From assembly GCA_013695255.1 (NCBI GenBank), contig JACDAV010000138.1:1-15986 (forward strand): a stretch of DNA of 15,986 bases. The letters run 5' to 3'. Each line of letters starts with the position of its first letter. The first letter of the stretch is position 1. Origin of the DNA: Chloroflexota bacterium (GTDB taxonomy: Bacteria; Chloroflexota; Limnocylindria; Limnocylindrales; CSP1-4). The position numbers were made by a program, and so were the translations under genes. This document shows, in pieces, positions 7,317 through 13,296 of the stretch. Under the pieces are notes generated by a model. It ran no database searches. It was given only the letters and a program-made list of their open reading frames with translations, and was not told the DNA's origin.

Positions 7317-7504
7317 AGCAACCCCCGCGGTACGGGACGCAGCGGAGCGCGTCACATCGTCCGTCAGGTCAGGTTCCCGACCTCCTGCCAGCCCTTGGCA
7401 GCTACCGAGCGGGGGCCAAGCCGCCCCAGCAGCCTGTCGCCGGACTGGGCGCTGTCCGCGTACCACGGGGGTTGCTGAATAAAGCAAAGTCGGGGGCCGG
7501 GCAG
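7317..7504. repeat. Repeat copy B of the structured element
   Basis: This second copy is better preserved in its symmetry. The arms 7317-7334 and 7459-7476 pair at 17 of 18 positions, starting AGCAACCCCCG and ending CGGGGGTTGCT. Four more pairs (GGAC at 7335-7338 with GTCC at 7454-7457) follow after a one-base bulge. The ~115-nt interior holds three hairpins in the same order as copy A: 7371-7383 (AGGT/ACCT), 7385-7401 (CTGCCA/TGGCAG) and 7409-7424 (GCGG/CCGC). Similarity to copy A extends about 28 nt beyond the right arm, so the repeated unit is larger than the palindrome. The copies differ by about 11 nt of internal length near 7215-7245 of copy A. Confidence 0.72.
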
Positions 7505-7531
7505 CCGCCGGCCACCTCGCTCAGGAACAAC

Positions 7532-7555
7532 GAAGCCGGCCCGAAGGCCGGCTTC
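7532..7555 (-). terminator. Rho-independent terminator with UUCG loop
   Basis: On the minus strand a perfect 10-bp stem (GAAGCCGGCC with GGCCGGCTTC) closes a TTCG tetraloop and is followed by GTTGTT. It begins 19 nt after the Bax-inhibitor gene stop codon, so it should end the leftward DUF59-adenosyltransferase-BI-1 transcript. The U-tract is short, as is common in high-GC genomes. The hairpin is symmetric and might also act on transcripts coming from the left. Confidence 0.8.
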
Positions 7556-7574
7556 CGCGCGGGGCTGGTGGGGA

Positions 7575-8279
7575 TCAGTCGCGGTCGCCCATCAGGTTGA
7601 GCAGCGACAGGAAGATGTTGATGAAGCCGATGTACAGGTGGACCGCCCCGAGAACCGCCGCCCGCTCCGGCGAGCCGGCGAGGGCGATGTAGCCGCCGTT
7701 CGAGATGTCCTTGACGGTGAGGGCCGTCAGCACCGTGAACAGCACGACGGTGACCATCGACAGGATGATCCCGAAGGTGCCGCCGCCGATGAACAGGTTG
7801 ACGCCGACGGCGACGAGCCAGCCGATCATCGCGATGCCGATGAAGCCGCGCACCTGGGTCAGCGGCCGTTTGGTGGTGTAGCCGTACAGCGCCGCCGCGC
7901 CGAAGATGCTGGCCGCGCTCAGGAACGCCGTGGCCACCGAGGTGGAGGTGTAGAACGACACGATCAGCCCGATCGTGAGCCCCAGCGACGCCGCGTACAC
8001 GAAGAACAGCGCCAGCGCCACGACGGCGTTGAGCCGCCGGATCAGGAACTGGATCCCGAGCGCCAGCCCGATCTGGACGATGAACAGGATCATGATATTG
8101 CGGCCGGCGAACCGGATCAGCTGATCGCTGCCCTGGACGACGAAGGCGACGGCCGCCGACAGCAGGATCCCGGCGAACATCCAGACGAACGCCTGCGTGA
8201 GGACCTGCGCGGACAGCTCGGGCGATGGTCGGAGGCCGACCTCGGCCGATCCGAAGGTGGGCGGGTTCTGCGCGGTCAT
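7575..8279 (-). CDS. Bax inhibitor-1/YccA family membrane protein
   Basis: The 234-residue protein has about seven hydrophobic segments (around residues 27-48, 62-80, 85-108, 114-133, 144-165, 168-187 and 206-229). It ends with the family signature LYIGFINIFLSLLNLMG. BI-1/TMBIM proteins are multi-pass membrane proteins, and Bacillus YetJ is a pH-sensitive calcium leak channel. From memory of the family, the last helix normally reads LYLDFIN and the sixth helix contains LTAYD. Here the corresponding positions appear to be Gly218 and Thr188, so the di-aspartyl pH sensor seems absent. An AGGAG lies 9 nt before the ATG, which overlaps the stop of the adenosyltransferase gene (ATGA). It is the last gene of its operon. 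Confidence 0.92.
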   Translation of the reverse strand: MTAQNPPTFGSAEVGLRPSPELSAQVLTQAFVWMFAGILLSAAVAFVVQGSDQLIRFAGRNIMILFIVQIGLALGIQFLIRRLNAVVALALFFVYAASLGLTIGLIVSFYTSTSVATAFLSAASIFGAAALYGYTTKRPLTQVRGFIGIAMIGWLVAVGVNLFIGGGTFGIILSMVTVVLFTVLTALTVKDISNGGYIALAGSPERAAVLGAVHLYIGFINIFLSLLNLMGDRD

Positions 8280-8941
8280 TGCGGTGTGCTCCTGTTCTCG
8301 TTCTCGCGGGCGCCCCCTCGGCGCCGATTTGCGTGCGACGGGGTTGCCTGCCGGTCCTCTGCCTGTTCGGCAGCTCGAGCGAGCACCCAGAGCAGATCGG
8401 CCAGCCGGTTCAGGTACGGTAGCAGGTGGGGCCCGGGGATCAACCCCTCCCGACCCAGCGCCACCGCCCGCCGCTCGGCCCGCCGGACGATCGTCCGGGC
8501 CAGCTCGATCCCGGCGCTGGTGGCCGTCTCACCGGGGACGACGAACTGGCGGGGCATCGTGACGTGCGCCTCGAGATCGCGGAGCACCTGGTCGAGCCCG
8601 GCCACCATGCCGGCTGACACGCGCGTCTTCCCGTCCTCGAGGCGGTCCCACGCCTCCGGGTTGGTGGCCAGTTCCGCGGCGACGACGAACAGCTCCCGCT
8701 GGAACCGGAGCACGAGGCCCCGGATCGGCCGCAGGGCCGGCGACAGGACGCCGTACTCCTCCTTCAGCCCGAGGCGGGCGCGGGCGAGCCCCAGGGCGGC
8801 GACGGCCTCGTCGATCGTGCCGTAGGCCTCGGTTCGGAGGTCGTCCTTGGCGATCCGCTCGCCACCGTAGAGGAGCCCGGTCGAGCCGTCGTCACCGGCT
8901 CCGGTGGCGACCGCCGAATCGAAGGAGAGCCGGTTGGGCAC
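8276..8941 (-). CDS. PduO-type cob(I)yrinic acid a,c-diamide adenosyltransferase
   Basis: The 221-residue protein, from GTG 8941, carries the ATP-binding N-terminal signature of PduO/MMAB adenosyltransferases (TGAGDDGSTGLLYGG at 13-27). It also has EAYGTIDEA at 38-46, the FVVPG block at 133-137, RRAERRAVAL at 153-162 and PYLNRLADLLWVLAR at 175-189. The enzyme transfers the adenosyl group of ATP to cob(I)alamin or its precursor, making coenzyme B12. The N-terminus lacks the usual KI(Y)TKTGD opening and reads FDSAVATGAGDD, a mild divergence. The C-terminal ~30 residues are low-complexity and charged. The start is 6 nt after the DUF59 gene stop and the end overlaps the BI-1 start, so all three are probably one operon. 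No B12-dependent enzyme is in view. Confidence 0.9.
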   Translation of the reverse strand: MPNRLSFDSAVATGAGDDGSTGLLYGGERIAKDDLRTEAYGTIDEAVAALGLARARLGLKEEYGVLSPALRPIRGLVLRFQRELFVVAAELATNPEAWDRLEDGKTRVSAGMVAGLDQVLRDLEAHVTMPRQFVVPGETATSAGIELARTIVRRAERRAVALGREGLIPGPHLLPYLNRLADLLWVLARAAEQAEDRQATPSHANRRRGGARENENRSTPQ

Positions 8942-8947
8942 GGCCGG

Positions 8948-9361
8948 TCACCACATCAGGCCGGCGTCGCGCGGGTCCCAGCGCTCGGCGAGCAGGGTCA
9001 CCTTCACGGAGTGGTCGACGACGGACTCCGCCTGCTCCTTGACCTGCTGGATCATCGACCCGGCATACGGGCAGAACGGGGTCGTCAGGATCATCTTGAT
9101 CTCGGTCTCGTCCGTGCCGAGGATGATCTGCCTGATCAGCGCGAGCTCCACCACGTTCATGCCGATCTCGGGATCGACGACGGCGCGGAGCGCGTCGAGG
9201 ATCGCGAGCTCCGTCGCCCGGCGCTCGGCATCGAACACGGGTGCGCCGGCGGCCGGCGCGGCGTCCGCGTCCACGGCCGGGTCGGCGGCGGCAGCAGCAC
9301 CGGGGGTCTTATCGGCGGCCGGCGTCGCGGTCAGCTTGGGATCGGTGGCGGTATCGGTCAT
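8948..9361 (-). CDS. DUF59/MIP18-family (SufT/PaaD-like) Fe-S assembly protein
   Basis: The 137-residue protein has an Ala/Pro/Asp-rich, probably disordered N-terminal extension (residues 1-44). A complete DUF59 domain follows: LDALRAVVDPEIGMNVVELA (56-75), then ILTTPFCPYAG with the conserved Cys97, and a distal ERWDPR segment. Members include SufT, MIP18/CIA2 and the PaaD family, which help load iron-sulfur clusters onto target proteins. Which target applies here is unknown. The start ATG 9361 is preceded by CGGAGT at proper spacing. It is the first gene of the leftward operon with the cobalamin adenosyltransferase and BI-1. The extension is not typical of SufT and may be lineage-specific. 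Confidence 0.88.
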   Translation of the reverse strand: MTDTATDPKLTATPAADKTPGAAAAADPAVDADAAPAAGAPVFDAERRATELAILDALRAVVDPEIGMNVVELALIRQIILGTDETEIKMILTTPFCPYAGSMIQQVKEQAESVVDHSVKVTLLAERWDPRDAGLMW

Positions 9362-9367
9362 GGCGGT

Positions 9368-9395
9368 ACTCCGGGAATGCGTTCTCCAAAGCCTA
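9368..9395 (-). promoter_or_regulatory. Likely promoter -10 and ribosome site for the DUF59 operon
   Basis: On the minus strand TAGGCT (9390-9395) is a reasonable -10 box. CGGAGT (9368-9373) is a Shine-Dalgarno 6 nt before the ATG at 9361. Unlike several neighbours, this gene would have a short leader. It gives the DUF59 gene its own promoter, separate from the upstream DUF433 unit that ends 62 nt away. Confidence 0.4.
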
Positions 9396-9423
9396 CCATC
9401 GACCCGCGGCGAGCCGGCCGAGG

Positions 9424-9765
9424 TCAGCCGGAGGCAACCCCGGGGGCCGGCCGCGGCTTGATGACGATGGCCGGCAGCCGGTACTGGGGCGGCAGTCCGG
9501 CCGCCTCGGCCTCCGTGTAGCCCGGACCCGCCAGTGAGCCGTCCGGCTCGAAGAACTCCGCATATCGCTCCCGGTTCCGGGCGGCGAACGCGTAGGCCGC
9601 GGCGATCCCGACGGTCCGCAGCTCCGGATGGTCCTTGAGCAGCTCGAGGAGCCCGAACCCGCTGCGCCGGAGCTCGAGCAGCTGGCGGACGGTGATCCGG
9701 GTCCCGTAGCAGAACGGCTCGCCGTTCATCACCAGCGGATCGACCTTGACCCACTTGATCGTCAT
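9424..9765 (-). CDS. DUF433 domain protein (antitoxin-like, VapB45 family)
   Basis: The product has 113 residues from ATG 9765. The domain core VDPLVMNGEPFCYGTRITVRQLLELRRSGFGLLELLKDHP (residues 8-47) matches the DUF433 pattern V-D-P-x-x-x-x-G-x-P-x-x-x-G-T-R-x-x-V, followed by a helix-turn-helix-like segment. A ~60-residue tail rich in aromatic and proline residues makes it longer than the usual ~75-residue antitoxin. DUF433 proteins are often paired with a DUF5615 PIN-like toxin (VapC45), but none is next to it. Its start overlaps the stop of the unknown 160-aa gene (TGATG), so it is translationally coupled to that gene. Whether it acts as an antitoxin or another DNA-binding protein is open. 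Confidence 0.8.
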   Translation of the reverse strand: MTIKWVKVDPLVMNGEPFCYGTRITVRQLLELRRSGFGLLELLKDHPELRTVGIAAAYAFAARNRERYAEFFEPDGSLAGPGYTEAEAAGLPPQYRLPAIVIKPRPAPGVASG

Positions 9766-10247
9766 CAGGCGCCCTTGTAGAGGAATGCCAGGAGCTTGTT
9801 GCGCCGGCGAGCGTCGCCGGCGAGCCGCCGATGCCAGCGGAAGACACGGGCCGCCTGCTCGAGCGCGTCCTCCGCGCGCGCCTGCTCCAGCGGGGAGAGG
9901 ATGGCGGGCGTGGCGCGGGCGAGGCCCTCGCACAGGTGGGCGAGGTCGTCCATCGGGACGCCGCGGCGGCGGTATGGCACCACGACCCAGTCCGCATAGG
10001 CCGCGACGGCCATGCGATCGTCCGCCGCCAGTGCGATGGCAAGCCGCTCGATCAGCGGCTCGGTGTCCCGGAGGAGCTTGCGCAGGCCGAGCTCGCCGTG
10101 TCGAACCGCGATGGACGGATCGATCTCGACCGCGATCTCCAGCGCTCGCGCACCGATCCGGCCACGTTCCGCCCGAAGGCGCAGGGCGGCGTCTGGATGG
10201 CCGGCCCGCATGTCGCGGGGCGGGCGACCGAGCGTGGGGTGGCTCAT
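9765..10247 (-). CDS. Unknown helical protein coupled to the DUF433 gene
   Basis: The 160-residue product is not a family I recognise. It starts with a charged, arginine-rich segment (residues 1-35), then alpha-helical stretches with hydrophobic periodicity (ALEIAVEIDPSIAVRHGELG, ERLAIALAADDRMAVAAYAD). A central segment reads WVVVPYRRRGVPMDDLAHLC, and a basic C-terminus follows (FRWHRRLAGDARRRNKLLAF). No transmembrane segment or signal peptide is seen. TAGACT lies exactly 7 nt before ATG 10247, suggesting leaderless transcription. It is the first gene of a two-gene unit with the DUF433 protein, and its position makes it a candidate functional partner, although it does not look like a PIN-domain nuclease. 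Confidence 0.7.
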   Translation of the reverse strand: MSHPTLGRPPRDMRAGHPDAALRLRAERGRIGARALEIAVEIDPSIAVRHGELGLRKLLRDTEPLIERLAIALAADDRMAVAAYADWVVVPYRRRGVPMDDLAHLCEGLARATPAILSPLEQARAEDALEQAARVFRWHRRLAGDARRRNKLLAFLYKGA

Positions 10248-10254
10248 CGGCGAG

Positions 10255-10260
10255 AGTCTA
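10255..10260 (-). promoter_or_regulatory. -10-like hexamer for the leaderless 160-aa gene
   Basis: On the minus strand TAGACT is separated from the ATG at 10247 by 7 nt (CTCGCCG). The spacing is identical to that before tldD, pabB and pabC, and no Shine-Dalgarno is present. Only 27 bp separate it from the divergent hexamer at 10288-10293. Confidence 0.5.
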
Positions 10261-10287
10261 GCGTGCCAGCCGTTCGATCGGACCGAC

Positions 10288-10293
10288 TACGAT
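10288..10293 (+). promoter_or_regulatory. -10-like hexamer for the leaderless membrane-protein gene
   Basis: TACGAT lies 7 nt (GCCGAGC) before GTG 10301, the same hexamer and distance as at tldD. This favours GTG 10301 over the ATG at 10292, which overlaps the hexamer itself. Confidence 0.5.
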
Positions 10294-10300
10294 GCCGAGC

Positions 10301-10840
10301 GTGGACCGACCCACCGACCCGGGCGACCGCCGACCCGCGAGGACGCCGCGGCAGCGGCTGGACCGACCGCCGGGCGAGCGATATGCCTCGCGAGCGGGCG
10401 CGCAGGCGGCCCTGGACCGGGGATCGAACGGCGAGGCGGAGGCGGGAAGCGACCGCGGCAAAGGGGGCCGCGCCGCCAGCTCGAGGCCGGCATCCGCCAT
10501 CTCGCTCGGCGTGGTCATCTCGCTCGCGGGCGCCCTGATGCTGGTGGTGCTCGGCGGGCTCCTGGCGTTGAGCGCCGGACTGCTCGTCGTCGCCGCCGTG
10601 ATGGGCTGGGCGATCGGCCGGGTGCTGGCGACGGCCCCCAGGAGCCCCGGGGCCCGGCGCGCGATCGCCAGCGTGCTCGCGGCGGACGGCGTGCTGCTCG
10701 CGCAGATCGGTCTCTGGCTGGTGGCCCGGAGCGAGGGCGGCGTGCTGGGCCTGGTCGATTACCTCGTCCAGACCTGGGGCGTCCTCGTGCCGCTCCAGCT
10801 CCTCGCGGCCGTTGCCACCGCCTGGTGGACCGCCCGATGA
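10301..10840 (+). CDS. Membrane protein of unknown function, four predicted helices
   Basis: From GTG 10301 the product has 179 residues. The first ~65 are hydrophilic, rich in Arg, Pro, Gly and Asp, and probably a disordered cytoplasmic tail. Hydrophobic segments follow at about 66-88, 89-109, 120-142 and 157-177. I recognise no family or catalytic motif. An ATG at 10292 would add MPS but lies inside the TACGAT hexamer, so GTG 10301 is preferred. The end overlaps the acetyltransferase start (ATGA), implying cotranslation. Divergent expression from the DUF433 unit through a compact shared promoter region is likely. Confidence 0.7.
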   Translation: MDRPTDPGDRRPARTPRQRLDRPPGERYASRAGAQAALDRGSNGEAEAGSDRGKGGRAASSRPASAISLGVVISLAGALMLVVLGGLLALSAGLLVVAAVMGWAIGRVLATAPRSPGARRAIASVLAADGVLLAQIGLWLVARSEGGVLGLVDYLVQTWGVLVPLQLLAAVATAWWTAR

Positions 10841-11337
10841 GCGGGCGCGAGGGCGCCATCCGCCTCCGGACACCGGTCGAGGAAGACCATGCGGGGCTGG
10901 TCGGGGTCGTGGACGAGTGGTGGGGGCGCCACATGCAGGCCTCGCTGCCGCGGTTGTGGCTTCAACACTTCGCCGGCACCTCCGTGATGGCGGAGCGCGA
11001 CGGGAGCGCATCGGCGGTCGGCTTCGCCATCGGATTCGTCAGCCAGGACCGGCCGGCGGAGGCGTACCTCCATCTCGTGGGTGTGTCGCCCAGCCACCGT
11101 CGCCGTGGGATCGGGCGCGCGCTCGTCGACCGCTGGATCTCACAGGCGCACGAGCGCGGAGCGCGGCACGCCACGACGATCGCGTGGCCGGGCGATCCGG
11201 CGGCCCTGGCCTTCCTCCGCGCCGTCGGGTTCCGAGTGGACGACGGGCCCGGCACACGGCCGCTGTACGGCACACCGTCGCGCACGGACTGGAACCGGGA
11301 AGGGGACGACCAGGTGGTGTTGCACCGGGATTGTTGA
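10837..11337 (+). CDS. GNAT-family N-acetyltransferase
   Basis: From ATG 10837 the product has 166 residues. The acetyl-CoA pyrophosphate-binding motif A is clear: LHLVGVSPSHRRRGIGRALV, with R88-x-x-G91-x-G93. It is followed by motif B-like AALAFLRAVGF at 122-132. The N-terminal IRLRTPVEEDHAGL is the usual first strand and helix. GNAT enzymes acetylate amino groups of small molecules or proteins, and the substrate here is not predictable. It overlaps the membrane-protein gene by ATGA. The C-terminal ~25 residues (PSRTDWNREGDDQVVLHRDC) resemble the closing strand of the fold. Confidence 0.9.
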   Translation: MSGREGAIRLRTPVEEDHAGLVGVVDEWWGRHMQASLPRLWLQHFAGTSVMAERDGSASAVGFAIGFVSQDRPAEAYLHLVGVSPSHRRRGIGRALVDRWISQAHERGARHATTIAWPGDPAALAFLRAVGFRVDDGPGTRPLYGTPSRTDWNREGDDQVVLHRDC

Positions 11338-11363
11338 GGGCTCGACGGTCCTCGTCGTCCACG

Positions 11364-11426
11364 TACCATGGGTGACAGCCGGACGCGGAGCCGCCTACCG
11401 CGGGGCACTGTTCACCGGGGAGAAGG
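11364..11426 (+). promoter_or_regulatory. Candidate promoter and ribosome site for the Septum_form gene
   Basis: TACCAT (11364-11369) is a -10-like hexamer, with a weak -35 candidate TCGACG at 11342-11347 (16-bp spacer). GGGGAGAAGG (11417-11426) is a strong Shine-Dalgarno 4 nt before GTG 11431. A leader of about 50 nt would result. The Shine-Dalgarno decides for GTG 11431 over the upstream ATG at 11368. Confidence 0.45.
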
Positions 11427-11430
11427 CCAC

Positions 11431-11883
11431 GTGAAAGGGATCGGCATCCGGCTGGCGATCATCGCCGCCATCGCGCTCGGGGCGTTCCTGCTCCGGGACC
11501 GCCTGTCGAGCAACGCGGGCGACCTGCAGGCGGGCGACTGCTTCGACGTTCCGACCTCGTCGAGCGAGACGGTTGACGACGTCCAGCACCAGCCGTGCTC
11601 CGACCCGCACTCCGGGGAGGTGGTCCTGGTCGTGGATCACACCGCGCCGGACGATGCACCGTATCCCGGTGACTCCGAGTGGGACACGTTCATCGGGTCG
11701 AACTGCGTCCCGGCCTTCAACAGCTACACCGGGCTGGATTTCGATACGGAGCCCACCATGGGCATGGGCTTCTTCACACCGACCGACGAGGGCTGGGAGG
11801 GCGGCGACCGCAAGGTGATCTGCTACGCCACGCGGGTGGACAAGGCGCCGATGAACCAGTCGATCAAGGCCGGCGGGGGATAG
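11431..11883 (+). CDS. Membrane-anchored Septum_form-domain protein
   Basis: From GTG 11431 the product has 150 residues. An N-terminal membrane anchor (residues 6-21, IRLAIIAAIALGAFLL) precedes an extracytoplasmic domain with AGDCFDV (34-40), QPCSDPHSGEVVLVVDH (54-70), NCVPAF (91-96) and RKVICYA (127-133). The four cysteines (37, 56, 92, 131) and the DCF...C..PH.xEV pattern match the Septum_form (DUF4190-associated) domain found in many Actinobacteria and Chloroflexota, and probably form two disulfides. The family name comes from a link to septum formation, but the molecular function is not established. The domain here stands alone, without the DUF4190 membrane pair found in many relatives. 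Its stop is 19 nt from that of the convergent gene. Confidence 0.75.
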   Translation: MKGIGIRLAIIAAIALGAFLLRDRLSSNAGDLQAGDCFDVPTSSSETVDDVQHQPCSDPHSGEVVLVVDHTAPDDAPYPGDSEWDTFIGSNCVPAFNSYTGLDFDTEPTMGMGFFTPTDEGWEGGDRKVICYATRVDKAPMNQSIKAGGG

Positions 11884-11902
11884 GCCGGGGTCGAGTCGAC
11901 GG

Positions 11903-12370
11903 TCACCGCTCCATCCGCTTCGGCCGCGGCGCGCTCGGACCCTCGTGGCCGCCGTGGTCGCCGGCCCGCCGGCGCGCCTCGGCCACTCGGTCCACCAGGC
12001 CGGACTCGGACGGCAGGCGACCCATCCCCTGCCCCGGCGCCACGCCGCCGCTCTCGCCCACGAACGGCATCCCCTGGCGCTCGGCCGCGTCGAGGCTCAT
12101 CCGCAGCGCGGCCGTCTTCTGATCGGCCACCTCGCGCACATAGGCGGCCTCCTCGTCGGCCGTCATCGGGCGGCCGCGCACGATGCCCTGCGGCTTGCCG
12201 ACGAGGAGCCACGCGAGGTGGTAGCGATCCATGCTCCCCCACGCCGTGGCGAGCAGGTCGTCCGAGAGCTGGAGCCACAGCTGGAGGGCCGCCAGCGAGG
12301 GCGCCGCCCGGAGCCGCTCGCCCTCGTCGATCAGCTGCCGCGTCCGTCTGATCAGCTCGTCGCGCTTCAC
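11903..12370 (-). CDS. Unknown 155-aa protein coupled to the pabC-like gene
   Basis: From GTG 12370, which overlaps the pabC-like stop codon (GTGA), the product has 155 residues. The first ~95 residues look helical (DELIRRTRQLIDEGERLRAA, LQLWLQLSDDLLATAWGSMD). The last 60 are Gly/Pro/Arg-rich and probably disordered (ending in PSAPRPKRMER). I recognise no domain, signal peptide or membrane segment. The start has no separate ribosome site, so translation most likely depends on pabC. Its place in a folate operon is suggestive of nothing specific. Confidence 0.65.
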   Translation of the reverse strand: MKRDELIRRTRQLIDEGERLRAAPSLAALQLWLQLSDDLLATAWGSMDRYHLAWLLVGKPQGIVRGRPMTADEEAAYVREVADQKTAALRMSLDAAERQGMPFVGESGGVAPGQGMGRLPSESGLVDRVAEARRRAGDHGGHEGPSAPRPKRMER

Positions 12371-13260
12371 GCCGTCGGTTCCCGCGCGATGAAGGCCTCC
12401 CGGTCGACGCGTGCTCGGAGCGTCCAGCGCCCGGGTCGGCCGTCGCCGATCGGCCGGCCCACCCAGCGCGTGACGGGCAGGACGCCGGCCACGCTGCTCG
12501 TCACGAACGCCTCGTCGGCGCCGGCGAGATCGTCGGCGGTGAGCCGGCCCTCGAACGGGTGGAGCCCGACTATTTCGGCCCACCGGAGCAGCCAGTCCCG
12601 GGTCGTGCCGGGCAGGATGGCGCAGTCCAGCGAGGGCGTGGCCAGCTCGCGGTCGCGCCGGACGAGGAACACGTTGGCCGTGGTCGCCTCGGACAGGTGG
12701 CCGTCCGTCGTCAGGAAGAGCGCGTCGTCCGCGCCGGCGGCGCGGGCCTCGAGTCGGGCGTAGACATAGTCCGCGCGGCTCGTCGTCTTGAGGGACGCGA
12801 GCGGGTTCGTGGGGTCGCGGCGAACGGCGCTCGGGACGAGCGAGAGCCCCGATTCGAGATGCCCGGCAGGCGGCGGCAGGACGGGCCAGGCCTGGATGAC
12901 GATCGTCGGCGGCGTGCCGTCATCCGGGGGAACGAGGCCACGCGAGGCGGAGGCGCCGCGGCTGACCGTCACGCGCAGCGCGGCATCGCCATCCGGTCCG
13001 GCCAGGCCCTCCGCGTCGAGCAGCGTCCGGATCCCGCCGCCGATCGCCGTGGCGGCGTCCGGGGGGAGCCGGATGCCGAGCCCGCCGGCCGAGCGCTCCA
13101 GTCTCGCGAGGTGCAGATCGAGCTCCGTGACGTTCCCCGATCGTGCCCGAAGCGTCTCGAAGACGCCGTCGCCGAGCTGGAAGCCGCGGTCAAACGCCGA
13201 GAGGTGCGGCGCGGCGGAGGGCAGGAGGCGGCCGTTGACCCAGACGTGCCGAGGAACCAT
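12367..13260 (-). CDS. pabC: Aminodeoxychorismate lyase (PabC-like), fold-type IV PLP enzyme
   Basis: From ATG 13260 the product has 297 residues. Fold-type IV features are FDRGFQLGDGVFETLR at 23-38, Arg56, the PLP-binding lysine in SLKTTSRADYV (Lys158), and LSEATTANVFLV (189-200) with Glu191. The family contains aminodeoxychorismate lyase, branched-chain aminotransferase and D-amino acid aminotransferase, which are hard to separate by motif. The position directly downstream of pabB in the same direction makes 4-amino-4-deoxychorismate lyase the best call: it releases pyruvate to give p-aminobenzoate for folate. A GATAAT box 7 nt upstream suggests its own leaderless promoter. It overlaps the following 155-aa gene. 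Confidence 0.82.
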   Translation of the reverse strand: MVPRHVWVNGRLLPSAAPHLSAFDRGFQLGDGVFETLRARSGNVTELDLHLARLERSAGGLGIRLPPDAATAIGGGIRTLLDAEGLAGPDGDAALRVTVSRGASASRGLVPPDDGTPPTIVIQAWPVLPPPAGHLESGLSLVPSAVRRDPTNPLASLKTTSRADYVYARLEARAAGADDALFLTTDGHLSEATTANVFLVRRDRELATPSLDCAILPGTTRDWLLRWAEIVGLHPFEGRLTADDLAGADEAFVTSSVAGVLPVTRWVGRPIGDGRPGRWTLRARVDREAFIAREPTA

Positions 13261-13267
13261 GACGACG

Positions 13268-13273
13268 ATTATC
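13268..13273 (-). promoter_or_regulatory. -10-like hexamer for leaderless pabC
   Basis: On the minus strand GATAAT is followed by 7 nt (CGTCGTC) and the ATG at 13260. It is the closest match to a consensus -10 in the window. No Shine-Dalgarno is present. It lies in the 115-nt gap after pabB, which also holds a degenerate 36-bp repeat (13297-13368). Confidence 0.5.
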
Positions 13274-13296
13274 GGCGGCCGATGGCGGTCGCCGCA

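Noticed and set aside
7212..7487. Short open frames on both strands within the repeat region
   Set aside because: They are low in complexity, cross the inverted arms and are not preserved between the two repeat copies, so they are unlikely to be proteins.
7105..7504. CRISPR array or IS element
   Set aside because: There are only two long copies without short regular spacers, and there is no transposase frame or cas gene.
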